Shown: one piece after another, positions 26,601-38,300 of the stretch
How positions within the stretch are numbered: position 1 is the first letter of the stretch
Layout: the number at the start of each line of letters is the position of its first letter
NCBI GenBank assembly: GCA_964023275.1
Contig: OZ029916.1
Span: 46,627,749 to 46,691,748, forward strand
Origin: Norana najaformis
Taxonomy: Eukaryota; Annelida; Clitellata; Crassiclitellata; Hormogastridae
Length of the DNA: 64,000 nucleotides
Direction: 5' to 3'
Program-made: the position numbers and the translations under genes
The notes under the pieces: generated by a model
What the model was told of the DNA's origin: nothing
Databases searched by the model: none
Seen by the model: only the letters and a program-made list of their open reading frames with translations

Positions 26601-29600
26601 TTATTAACCAATGGCTAATCACACATCGGTTTACAAGTATTTAAGAACACAAGAAAACTTAATATGCATACTACATCCTAATAATAAAACATTTACGCGT
26701 TAAATTATCAGCGGGAGGAATAATACGATCTTGGGTGTGGGGCTGTAGGGAATAAATGAGGGTTTTAACTGGTGGGAGTAGCTGATGTAAGACACGATTT
26801 TGGTTTTTCATGATTGTTTTAAAGAGACGGCTATGTCACAGAGTTCATCGAACGTTGGGGACTCCCTAGGAAGATAGTGGAGACGCGCAAGTTTCCGCAT
26901 CAAAGCCTGGAGCCGAGCCCTAGCCTGTACCCCAGCATAGCCCCACCACATGGAAGAGGCGTACAGCATCATGGCCAGTGTTGTGGCTCGGACAACGTCG
27001 TTGAGCCGAGGGCCAGTGAGGCCAAGAGCTACAAGCATTCGTATGGCATACAAAGACTGACTAGGGTAACACCCAATATTGTCACCTCTGGTATCCTGGT
27101 TAAACCGGGAATCACATTAGGTTAAATTATTTGCTGATTTCGCATTCTTGGCCGGTGAATATTCATTTCACATGTCTTTTAATGATTAAGTTTTAAGTGC
27201 CTTTTTTAAAAAACGGATTAACAGAGTATAATACAAAGGACAGGCCTGCAGTTACATAAACCTACAGTACAAATAAAGGCGAAATCATAGTATGATGTTA
27301 TTCTGTCTGGCTTTCTATCATTTCTTCTTCGTATGTTGTTACACAGACGGCACTGCAAAATATGATGTTTGGGGCTGAGATACAATGGAATACACCAAAG
27401 GATCACACAATATAAAATGAAACTTAAATCGCACGAATCTTTCAACAGAGCCGCGTTACAAATTTTCAAGCCCTGACTCAGGAAAACTGATCTAGCTGTG
27501 TGAATTAGATATGCTTTCAAGTTAAAACCATTTCTTAAATGCTGGCCCTTGCAAAAGTGCTGATGTTTGGATAGGATTTTGAACGCCAAATAGGGCGTTA
27601 CGGACAATGCAGGTCAATACTGTGGTGTAAGTAGGTTCCAGAAATGCTGGCCAAACTCAGAGCAGCCCTTCCTTAAAACCCCAGGATTTGTGTTATGAGG
27701 TCGGGAGCACTTCTATGAAGTTTTCTTGAAGAGGCGTTATATAAGTATTCAATTATCATTTGCGAAGCTATTGCTTGCAATTTCAGCCATACCTGTAGAT
27801 CTGAAACGCATCTGCCGATTATAGCCTCTGTGTTGCTGGCGATCCGATCTTTGCACTGCAGATAGACAGACGAACTTTCCATCTTAGCCTGACACTTGCG
27901 TTTGGCCTCCGCTTCGGTGATTCCACTTGCAGTTGGCCAGCTAAACGTTACATTGACACCGTGATTCTCATTGAACTGTGGCGGCGGAATATCAGTCTCT
28001 GTGATTATCTGTGTCCTGGCAACGTCGCCTGTAATTGCGTCTTTATCGCAGTTTCGTGTGAAATTGGTTTCGAAGTTGTTCGTGACAGTGGATGGGTCGA
28101 CATTCTGGGTCTCACAGGCGACCGGTCTGCTGCCCTCACAAGTACAAAAGTTGGGCAGCGTCGTTTCCGTGTTAACGCATCTGATTGGGTAGATGTGGCC
28201 GTTGATGAAGCTTTCCTGCGGTTTCAACCTATATAATTATTAATCACGTGGATATGTACTTTCTGTGTGGTATGGTGCAATTTATATAGCTCCGCGGCAG
28301 CGAGCTACTTTTTTTACAATGTTAATTGTCAGCTCAAGTACCAACGGTAAGTAATAGATTTGCAATTGCCTTTTTGAAAGTGTGAACACTTTTGGTCTCC
28401 TGAACAAATGCCGTAGGACAGTTCCACACACGTGGGCCAGTCACCCGAAAGGTCCTGTAGCTTATTTTAGTTTTAATTGCTGGCATGAAAATATCGGGAG
28501 GCTTTCATAACCGCAGCGACTGATCCCAGGGCGTTATGATAACGGCGGTATAGAAGTCACAAGATTAGACTAGATTACTGTAAAATAGTCTATTATCAAC
28601 TGCTATTATATTCGACATTTCGTACCCCACTATAAATAATTACTGTGGTACGTTTGAGAACCTTTTTAGGCGCTCTATAAATCTACCGATACAAATGTAG
28701 TTTACTCCACGAAGTTATATTGTAAATATATGTAACTATACACGAACTTTCTACATAACTTGTATATCGTAATCCTGAACTCGAAAGTTTCAGTATACTG
28801 AGATGAGTAGTAACCTGGATACGAGCAAGAGTGAGAAAACAGGATGATCGGTGTGAGTGGATGGTTAAGATGGTCCGCCATTGGAGTAATTTAAGGACAG
28901 GAGTGGTATGATAAAACTATGGTGTCCCGGGGTATTAACTTGCGATCAAGCTACTGCACTAGCTATCCAAAGTTGAATACATGTGACTAATGAATGTAAA
29001 GCACCTGTAGTTGTTCATATTGGCTTCCAGTGTTGTCTCGTCCGATGTATCACCGTTATAATTACCACAGAGCCCGGATGTCTTGTTGAAGTCTTCGGTA
29101 TTCACATAAACGTAGATGTTACCGTAGTATATGCGGCCACGGTCGCTGTCACTAGCGCCAGAGTCTGTAAAGCTCATTGTGACATAAGCGCCTGATGGCA
29201 TCGTTATCTTTAGAAACACGAACACGCAATCAACATGTGTTCATCGATTTGTTGACGCATCAATTTACAGAGTTAAGTGAATGAATGAATGAATATCGCT
29301 TTTTCTCAGTTTAACCGTTGAAGAAAAACCAGGTTAATCTCTTCAACGGTTTATCAAATTAAACAGACATGAGCCATGATGTTGGTATAATCACAGTAAT
29401 CTCGACTTTATTACCTCATATAACGCCTTTGTAAACTTATAAAGAGCCCTTCTAGCTGCAGGTATGTGTCACAGGTTTAGAGTCATGACTTCAATTTTTA
29501 TGGGATGCCAGTAGATAACTTAAATGATAACAGTTCATACTTTGAGCTGTTTTTCACCTATTTAGATTCGATCCGGGACCCCCGCAGTTGAGCAACCCTC

Positions 29601-32264
29601 TTCCCCATAGTTAAGCAATTGGACAAACTAGTTTTCCTTCTCTCTGATGCGCAAGGCGATCTCCCCGTTCCCTCAGCCTGAACATCCACTGTGCAGCATA
29701 ACAACTTTGATATGGTCGGTTCGTCTTTCTACAGTAAAGGCCCTTGGTCTTATTTAGCTATTTCCCGTAAGGGTTTAAACCCATTTCGTTCGATCGTGGT
29801 TTCGTTTAAGTTTTTTGGTCTGGAGCGCCTCTGAGAGTTTCTCTTAAATAGGCCGTATACAAATTTGCATCTACAATTACAAATACGGTTGCTTTAATCC
29901 CACTTACTTTGTACACGTTGCCACTTAGAGTGATTGTGGCCCCCGGGACGTTCGGGTCTTTCAGATACGTAATGGGAGTCGGAGAGTAATTGGGTCCTTG
30001 GCAGGCGTTGATACCCAATACGTTGTTTCCCTCTCTTACGGCCACTGCGCAGTTACAAGCCACAGACCAGCACTTGTATTGACGTTCGTGCACCTTCACA
30101 CAGAATAGCAAAACACATCGCAGTAGCAATAGTTTATATTTTGTAAATAAATCAAAAACCTGTGCAGCGCCACTTGAAAAGAAACTAGTCGGAGGCAATC
30201 TCTACGCCAGCCTACATAAATGATGTTGAAGTTCGACAACACAAATCTAATCAATTCATTGACAACGCAAAGTGAATCGAAAAGCAAACCCTGTTATGAT
30301 TACTCGAATGTCACCAGTGGCTGGCTTCTGCACACGCTTTAAGCCCAGCCAACGCGTTCTTATCCATAGTTGGTTGTTGACAGCATGTCCAAAGTTCCTG
30401 GACCTCGTTGCATCGAGGATGAGGAACGATGATAGGAAATATTTGCGGCGATCCAGGCACACAGTTGTCTCACAGTGCAGCAATTTATCAAAAGTTAGAC
30501 AAGACACTAGTATATACAGTACAGCTCTGTAAATGGATGATCCGTTGTATCATCTACATCTTCTGGAAATTGTGTTGTTTCTGGCTATCGCCAGCGCTAT
30601 TTCACAGGTGCTGGACCATCCCTTAGGTATTCTATACCTCTTCAGCGTCGTGGACTTTTTAACGGGACATTGTGAGATACTAGAGTTGTACCGTAAAAGT
30701 AATAGGAAAATCAAAGTAATAGCAAATTCCAATAGGAATAGCAACAATAGCAATTTTCAAAAGCAATGGCAATTATCAATTTTTTAAACTTTCTGTGCAT
30801 TATAGGACTTTCAACTAGACCAATTCTTGAATACTGACCTCAAAGTTACGCAAAGTACTTTTGGCCAAGACGAAATCTCCTTCTATAAAACTATCGTACT
30901 TTCTACAGACAAATTCAACAAATTCAACGTATTTGTATGATGACAGGTATAATATGGCCCTTAAGAATATAGTATTCAAAATATTAAGAATATTATAGTC
31001 CACATATTAAGAATGAAATGGACTCAATTTTAGCACATCTATATTAAGCAGACTTTCGCCAGACAGAAGGGGCAGCATACGTGAAATACCAAGTCATCTG
31101 GATTCCACTCAGACCTTCGTCGTTGTTGTTCGGTAAATGATTACTACGGCTTATTGGGAGTTTAAAATGGTGTCCTGTCGTAGAGTTACTCTGGTCGTGT
31201 TTGCGCTTCAGCCGAATGATCCTTCGACCTTAGGACTACGCTTATGACGAGCATCTGCAGATATATCTAAACAAGTGTGTCATTTTGAGCTTATGAAGAG
31301 TTCCTATAGAGGTATGAAAATGGAAAGAAGGTTTCATAAGTTTTTAAATTTGAATATCGTAAACGATATGAATTGGCGAGATGCTAGAAGAAAAGCAGCC
31401 CCTCAAGCTAATCCCTAGAGGCAGTCATGGGTATTCCTATCCAAAGCGGGAGGCCGGTCATCTCCCTTGACGCCTAATTTTCCCATCGGAAGTGTTCGGT
31501 TACTGTATTCGTGTTATATTTTGGCCAAGTTTGCTAAGGATTAGCTGAAGAGAAATCTGCAGAACGTTAAGCTAGGATTTAATAACATTCTAAGACATGG
31601 TGAAGATGGTCTGGATCGCTGAAACTCACTTTTTATCAAATGTTGTAAGGTGTGGATCTGTAACTGACGAACACCAAGATGTCTGTGAAGAGTCCTTGAT
31701 GGTTACCTAAAATAAATTATTCAGGCACACATGTCCTAAATAAATAACTCAACTGGATGGAACAGATAATAACAATAGTAACAGAAGTATTAGTAAATTA
31801 GTAATAGTTTAGTAGTAATCGTAATAATAACAGTAGCAGTAGTAATCCCCATCCTTATTTCTGCATTCATTATGCGCCACTATGTTAATCATGAAGCGTC
31901 GACTTTGAGTAGATGTGAGTGAATGACATGTTTAAGGCCCTCACACAGTGACAGCCTTACAGAAGGCTCAAACCGGTACTTTACAAGTTACGAGTGATCT
32001 AGCCAATCGGCTTAGGTGTTGACGATGACAGAGATGAAGATGATGATGATGATGACGATGATGATGAGTATGATGAAAAAATAATAATAACAATAAACAT
32101 TAAATTGATCATCATCGTCGTCGTCGTAGTCATCATCATCAAATTCGAACGGTTTCCGCTCAAATTTTTCAGATTACGGGACAACAACCCCAACGACAAT
32201 AGTAATAATAGTCATAACATTTAAATTATTTTTAATTGTCCAAGAAACCCTAGCATGTATAAAA

Positions 32265-32321
<57 letters not shown>

Positions 32322-35300
32322 GGAGGATGTCACTTCTTAAGCGTCCTCACCGGAATTTCTGGAAGTGTGTAGTTATTCCAGAAGAATTCCTTATACGTTC
32401 TGATTGGATTGAATCGGATGACGGAAGAGCGTTGTCTAACTCCGGGGGTCGTCATTGCTTTGATCTTCAACTCTCGGAGGTTCTTTCCCGTCTCCAAGCC
32501 TCCGAAGTTCATGTAGCAGTTGGATACGCCGAGACGATCATCCTTCGGAAAGTCGGCCACGGTGATCGAATACGTGCAGCTGGTCCGCTGGTTGCTCTCA
32601 GGACACGAGATCGGAACAGTCGGCTTGAAGTAGAGGGTCAGAGGAGGAGATTTCTCGTCTATTACGATTGGAGGATTGGTGAACGAACCCTCGGTGTTGT
32701 CCTACAAACGCATGCATACATAAATATCCCGATAATTTAACCATTTCATAGCACAGGAAGTGTGTATGTCTAACGTGGTGATGCCATCTGCGTCAGATTC
32801 ACGGAATACCCCCTCGATTACAACTGAAGCCGCTACAACCCTGACGCACGTATTCATGGGAACAAGGGTTTATTTTTGAAAATATCATAAACTCAGGCTT
32901 AAATCGTTCTCACATTAAGACGCTAAATTCCATTTGAAAAGCTGCATCTCGTCTGATAGGCGGATTTTCTGGTTCTGAGCATTAATCTAGTTTCATGTGG
33001 GATGAACAAATTGGTTATCAATGCAACAACACAATGAGTTTAAGAGCTTAATAATTATGCTTAATCACCTTGCAGGCTATATATGTATCCATGCACGTTG
33101 GCAACTTTTCTTAGGGGCTATATATCCCTGTCCCGTCCATATCTTGCTGCTAAACCCTTTGTCTTTGTTCTGCTGCGCAAGATTAACTGGTTTTCCCCTT
33201 TGCACTACCCATCCATAGTCCATCGCAGAAGCTAAGTTGTGGTCGAACCCATCTTTTTGGAATAGGCTGTCTAGTAACCTACGATGTGAGTTCCATCTCT
33301 GCCTTAATTCCATGAGCCTTTGAAAACCAGTCTCAACATGCATCTACTTTGTTCTTAGTTAAATAGTCTGTGGCGTATCATATCACGAAGGTAAGATATT
33401 AGCTCTATATAATCCTTTACAAACGTGTACAACCCTACATAAATAAAGTATTCAGTATCCGATAATGAGACGAAGGGGAGACCCTCATTTTCTTTACTTA
33501 GGCTTTTGAGCCAGCAATAGACAATTTTCAAGGTCCTTGACAAGAAGCTTGTACGTGTAACGCAGGACTTGCCATAATTCTTTGTATAACAATACAGACA
33601 TTGAGTCACTGAGAAAAAAGACGCCAGGTATTTTGTCCTTACCGTACTGTAGTTAAATCCGACAAAGTATGTCCTTTTGGCTTCAATGATCTTACAGCCA
33701 GATTTCTTCACGCCCTTCCAATAGGGTTGGACCTTGCAACCAACCTACAGTTTGAGCAGCATGCTTACCGTGATTAAAACGTAAGTCACAGTAGAAAGAA
33801 CTTGTTAAAATTTAACAAAAATTTCGGTTACATTTGAAAAATTAGGGCAATTCAAGGCAAAATAAAGTTACAAGATAGGGCCCGATCACATTTAGATTTG
33901 CAGACTCTCTTTCTGAAAATAGATGATTCCTGTTCCGTACTACCCTCGAATGTAGTTCGTGACCTTGGTGTCTTTTTGGATAGCAAACTTTCCATGTCTC
34001 ACCATATTAGCTCCATATCTAGAGCCTGTTTCTTCCACCTACGACGGATACATCAGATTAAACGCTGTCTTAATGAGCATTGCTTTCATGTCCTAGTTCA
34101 TTCACTTATATTATCCAGAATTGATTATTGCAATTCAGTGCTTTTTGCTTTATCTAAATCTACCCTCTCACCGCTTACCTCTGTTATGCATGCTGCAGCT
34201 TGCCTAGTTAAAAGCCTTGGCCCTCGAGATCACACTACTCATTCTTTACAACAACTTCATTGGTTACCCATTCAGGCCCGCATATCTTTCAAAATCTCTC
34301 TATTTATGTTCAAAATTATGTCAGGCTCTGCCCCGTCCTACCTGTCCTCTCTAGTTAAACCTTGTAATTCCACTGAGTCCAAAAGAAGATTGCGTTCGGC
34401 TTCAAAAGGGGACTCTGAAGTCAGAAGAGTTAACCTACAGGTTGGTAAAAGAATGTTTGAAGTAGCTGGTTCAGCTGAGTGGAACTCTTTACCTGAATCT
34501 ATTCGAAGATGCTCTTCAATAGATAATTTTAAATTAAAACTTAAGACTCATTTATTTTCTCAGTACTATAACTAATTATTATGTTGTAACGCGTCCTTTG
34601 AGTAAGACATTGTTTTATTAAGACGCATTATAAATATAAGTTGTATTATTGTATTATAAAGTAAAACAAGGTATATTAAGGTTAAGCAAGGAGAAAAACA
34701 GCATTAGATGAATACTGTTGTGCCTATCTTCAATGTCTTTTAGATGGCCATCTTGTAGATGCATAGTTCATTCACTCATTCATTCACTCATATTGCAGGA
34801 AGTGGAAATTTGGAGAATTACGAAGATGCATAGCTCGAATGTTAGACATAGTCAACTTTACATTCCAGCTGAAATTTGGTAATAACAGTCAGAAGCTCAC
34901 TTGACGCTTGGCAGCAGGAAATATTATGCACAATAAACAGGCTGTATTCAATTTAGAGCGAAGGATTGTCTCGGTTAAAGAGTCGCGAACGTTATGACTT
35001 AGAGACTTCCAAATGGTTGGAAGAGTTACCAGAAGTGGTCAAAGACCAGGCGTGTACCAGGAATAAGACACTTTCCAGAATAAACATACTTTCAAACAAT
35101 ATGCTTCTGCCATTGACGTAGAGATCTATAAGTCAACACCAGTGTTGGCGTACATGTATATAACTCTTACTCGTTTTCCCATTTGACCCATCAACTCTTT
35201 CGACCACAGTTTAACGCTGAGGTTGGATCCGTCTGTTATTTTCCGCGCCACGCTGTCCACTTCCTGTCCGTCAAAGGTAAAGGCGACCTCAAACTGTTCT

Positions 35301-38300
35301 CCCTTCGTCAGGTTATCCGGATTCGACCACTGGATGTTGCAGGCGAAGAAGAAATCTTCGTATGGTTGTCCGAATTTTGTGGTCCTGTTTACAATGACTG
35401 GTCCCTCAAACTCCACGCTCGTTAGATTAGGGCAAGGAGCTGAAACGATGTCCAAGTAATATCAGCTGAAATGTCTTTGTGTTTTTGTGTCTGTCTGCAT
35501 GCCTGTCTATGTTGTTATCTCATGTATCGAAATAAGTGCCACTTATAATAAGTTTGCCTAATAAGCGTGCCTGGAACAGCCTTCCAGCATCCATTCAGAA
35601 GTCCAAAAGTGTGAACCTCTTTAAAAACAGTTGAAATTATATTTACTATATAACTCTTAGTACTTGGGCTGACTTTTTGTATTGTATTGTATTTGATAAC
35701 TTATATAGCGCTTCGTACAGAACAAACTACTCAGAGACGCTGCCAGCATGAGAGCCACTGAGAAATAAGAACGTCTTTAAACAACGAGTTGACTGGGCTC
35801 TATCACCAACAATGACCCTTGCACGAAACGATTGCAGAATTTCTTTCCATAGAGAAGGCCCAACAACAGCAAAGCCCTCTGCTGCGCATGTGAGGGCTTA
35901 ATACGACGAACAAATAGATCCAACGGTCTAGAGACCGTAAAGGACGGGATGAAATACTAGAGTGTGGAGGCCGAATAAGATCACGAAGATATTTTGGAGC
36001 CTTGCCCATGCGAGCTCTAATTACCAGTGACAAAAGTTTAAACTGAATACGAGATTGGATAGGAGCCAATGAAGTTGCTGAATGATGTAATCAGAGATAT
36101 GAGAGAAACGAGGAAGACGTGATATTAGCCTGGCCGCAGAATTTTTTAGAACTGATTGAAGGGAAGACAGCCGATACTTAGGCAAACCAGCAAGTGCAGA
36201 GTTCCAGTAATCAATGCGACAGCATAGTATGGCATGAATCATAGTGGTAAAGACAGAAAAAGAAACTTTTGACTTTGTAAAGCACCCTAGAAGTTGCCTG
36301 CTACTCACGATGCTATATAAATTGTCGTCATTACAATTACATTTACAATTACAATTAAAATGTTTCTTACTGTGCATCGTTTAGAATAGTACAGATTCAG
36401 TGGGAGGTTGTTCCAGATGCACTGTGAAGTTGGGAGAAATCATAATAACTTATCTTCTACATTGCCTTACGTCACCTGGTATTTCTTCAAACTTCCGTCA
36501 CTTGCCTGAACCTGCCATATACTGTAATTGAGGAGCATCTCATGAATAGGATATAAGTTCAACAATAGCGAGTGCAGTGAATCTACCAATAGCTGGAAGA
36601 CATTACGTAGACCCAGAACCTCGTTTTCGAGAACAGTCAAATAACATTTGGAAGATTACGATGCTTTTTTGCTGCGCACTCTAATCAGAAAACCCCAGTA
36701 CAGAAAGGGGCAACACTTCATCTTGGAAACAGCTACACTCACTTGTGATCGCACTTAGAGACAGACACGTATATCTGTATTACAAAAACGCAGAGCACAG
36801 AGAAATAAAGAAAGACAGAACGTGTAGCAAAGATAGAGAATAAGTCAATGAGTAAAAGATAAAAGTAACAGAAAGAGGGATAGAACAGAGAGATGAGGAG
36901 AAATAGAATGAATGTGGTAGGGGAGGACAGAAGTGGAGAAAATGAGAAGAAAAAAGAGTAGAGAAAGAAGGAGATAGACAGAGAAAGAGAGGACAAAGGC
37001 AAAGATATTGTAGTAGGCACTTTAACTTCCACACAGCTAGAGAGAGAGAAATCAGCACACAGACAGACATGTACACAGACAGACAGGCGGAACAGTGTGG
37101 CCCAAAACGGCGCATAATTTGTATTTGGGTTGTGACAAAGAATACGTATGTTTGAGATAGAAAGACAGATAGATAGATAGGTAGACAGTTGGGTGGATTG
37201 ATGGATGGATGTATTGATGGATGATTTGATGGATGGGTGGGTGGGTGGATGGATAGATGGTGCGATTGACGAATAGATAGGTATGATTAACAACATCTCG
37301 GAGGGAAAATATCTGCCGTTCCTTTACTCAGTGACTGAATGGGTGGATTGATTGATAGATGGATCAATAGACAGATAGCAAATTGATGAATGGATGGATT
37401 AATCAATGGATGGAAAGAAGGAAGGAAGGAAGGATGGATGTATGTATGCAAGGATGGATGGATGGATGGACGGATGGATAGATGGATGGATAGATGGATG
37501 GATGGATGGATGGATGGACGGTCGGATGGATGGATGGATGGATAGACGGAAGGATGGATGGATGGCTGGACGAATGGATGGATGGATGGGGTTGGAGACA
37601 GAGAGTTTTGCGGTACATACCTGTACAGGTTTTGCTGTTCGGGTTGTAAGTTCCCGTCTTACAAACGAGGGCATCTCCAGCGCAGTAAGCCATGTTACAG
37701 TTGGGTGGTTGCTTTAGCCGATACACGAAGAAGTCGTCGTCATCTTTAGATGCTGCGATGCAGTACTTTGAGCTGATGGTTGCCTTCCAGCCTCCGCAAC
37801 AATCGTTTGTGTTCGTATCATACGAACACACGTCGAGGCTCTTTGGTCCAGGATTCTGAGCTGCAGTACACAAAAGTATCTACCGATGGAGCTCTCAGAT
37901 CTCCATATATAAGACATCACGGGTAGTTATTAACACATCACCATCGTAATTGTCGTCATCGTCGTCGTAATCAACTTTGCTAATGGTATCATAATCATCG
38001 CTAATGCAGTGTGATAATTGTCTTCATTGTCACCTTCGTCATCATGATTATCATCAACATTATCATCATTATAATAGTTATATAATAATCATAATCTTTT
38101 TCATTTCTTCTTCATCTTCTTCTGCTGTTGTTTCTTCCTCTTCTTCACAATCTTCATTACAATAGCCGCCTTCACATGATGTCTAATTAATTACGAAACA
38201 TCATCAACATTGTCATTATCATCATTTGTCACCATCATCATCATCGTCATTAACACCATCATCAGGCTGCATTATGCTGCATGTGGATTGATTGCTGCTA

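Larger units (their letters stand above)
25348..27190. mobile_element. 1.84-kb retroelement insertion in intron 12 of B
   Basis: The flanks align with A and A' introns, which lack it. It begins in AAGTAAGTAAGT and contains two LINE fragments of opposite orientation (25395-26600 plus, 26800-27060 minus). Confidence 0.65.

Noticed and set aside
30815-30838. Longer exon 9 of B reading on into SIQELV
   Set aside because: A strong GAG/GTCAGT donor lies before it, and A reads into a stop codon in that stretch.
37399-37717. [11 protein letters not shown] and [10 protein letters not shown] ORFs
   Set aside because: Both strands of a GGAT microsatellite give such peptides.
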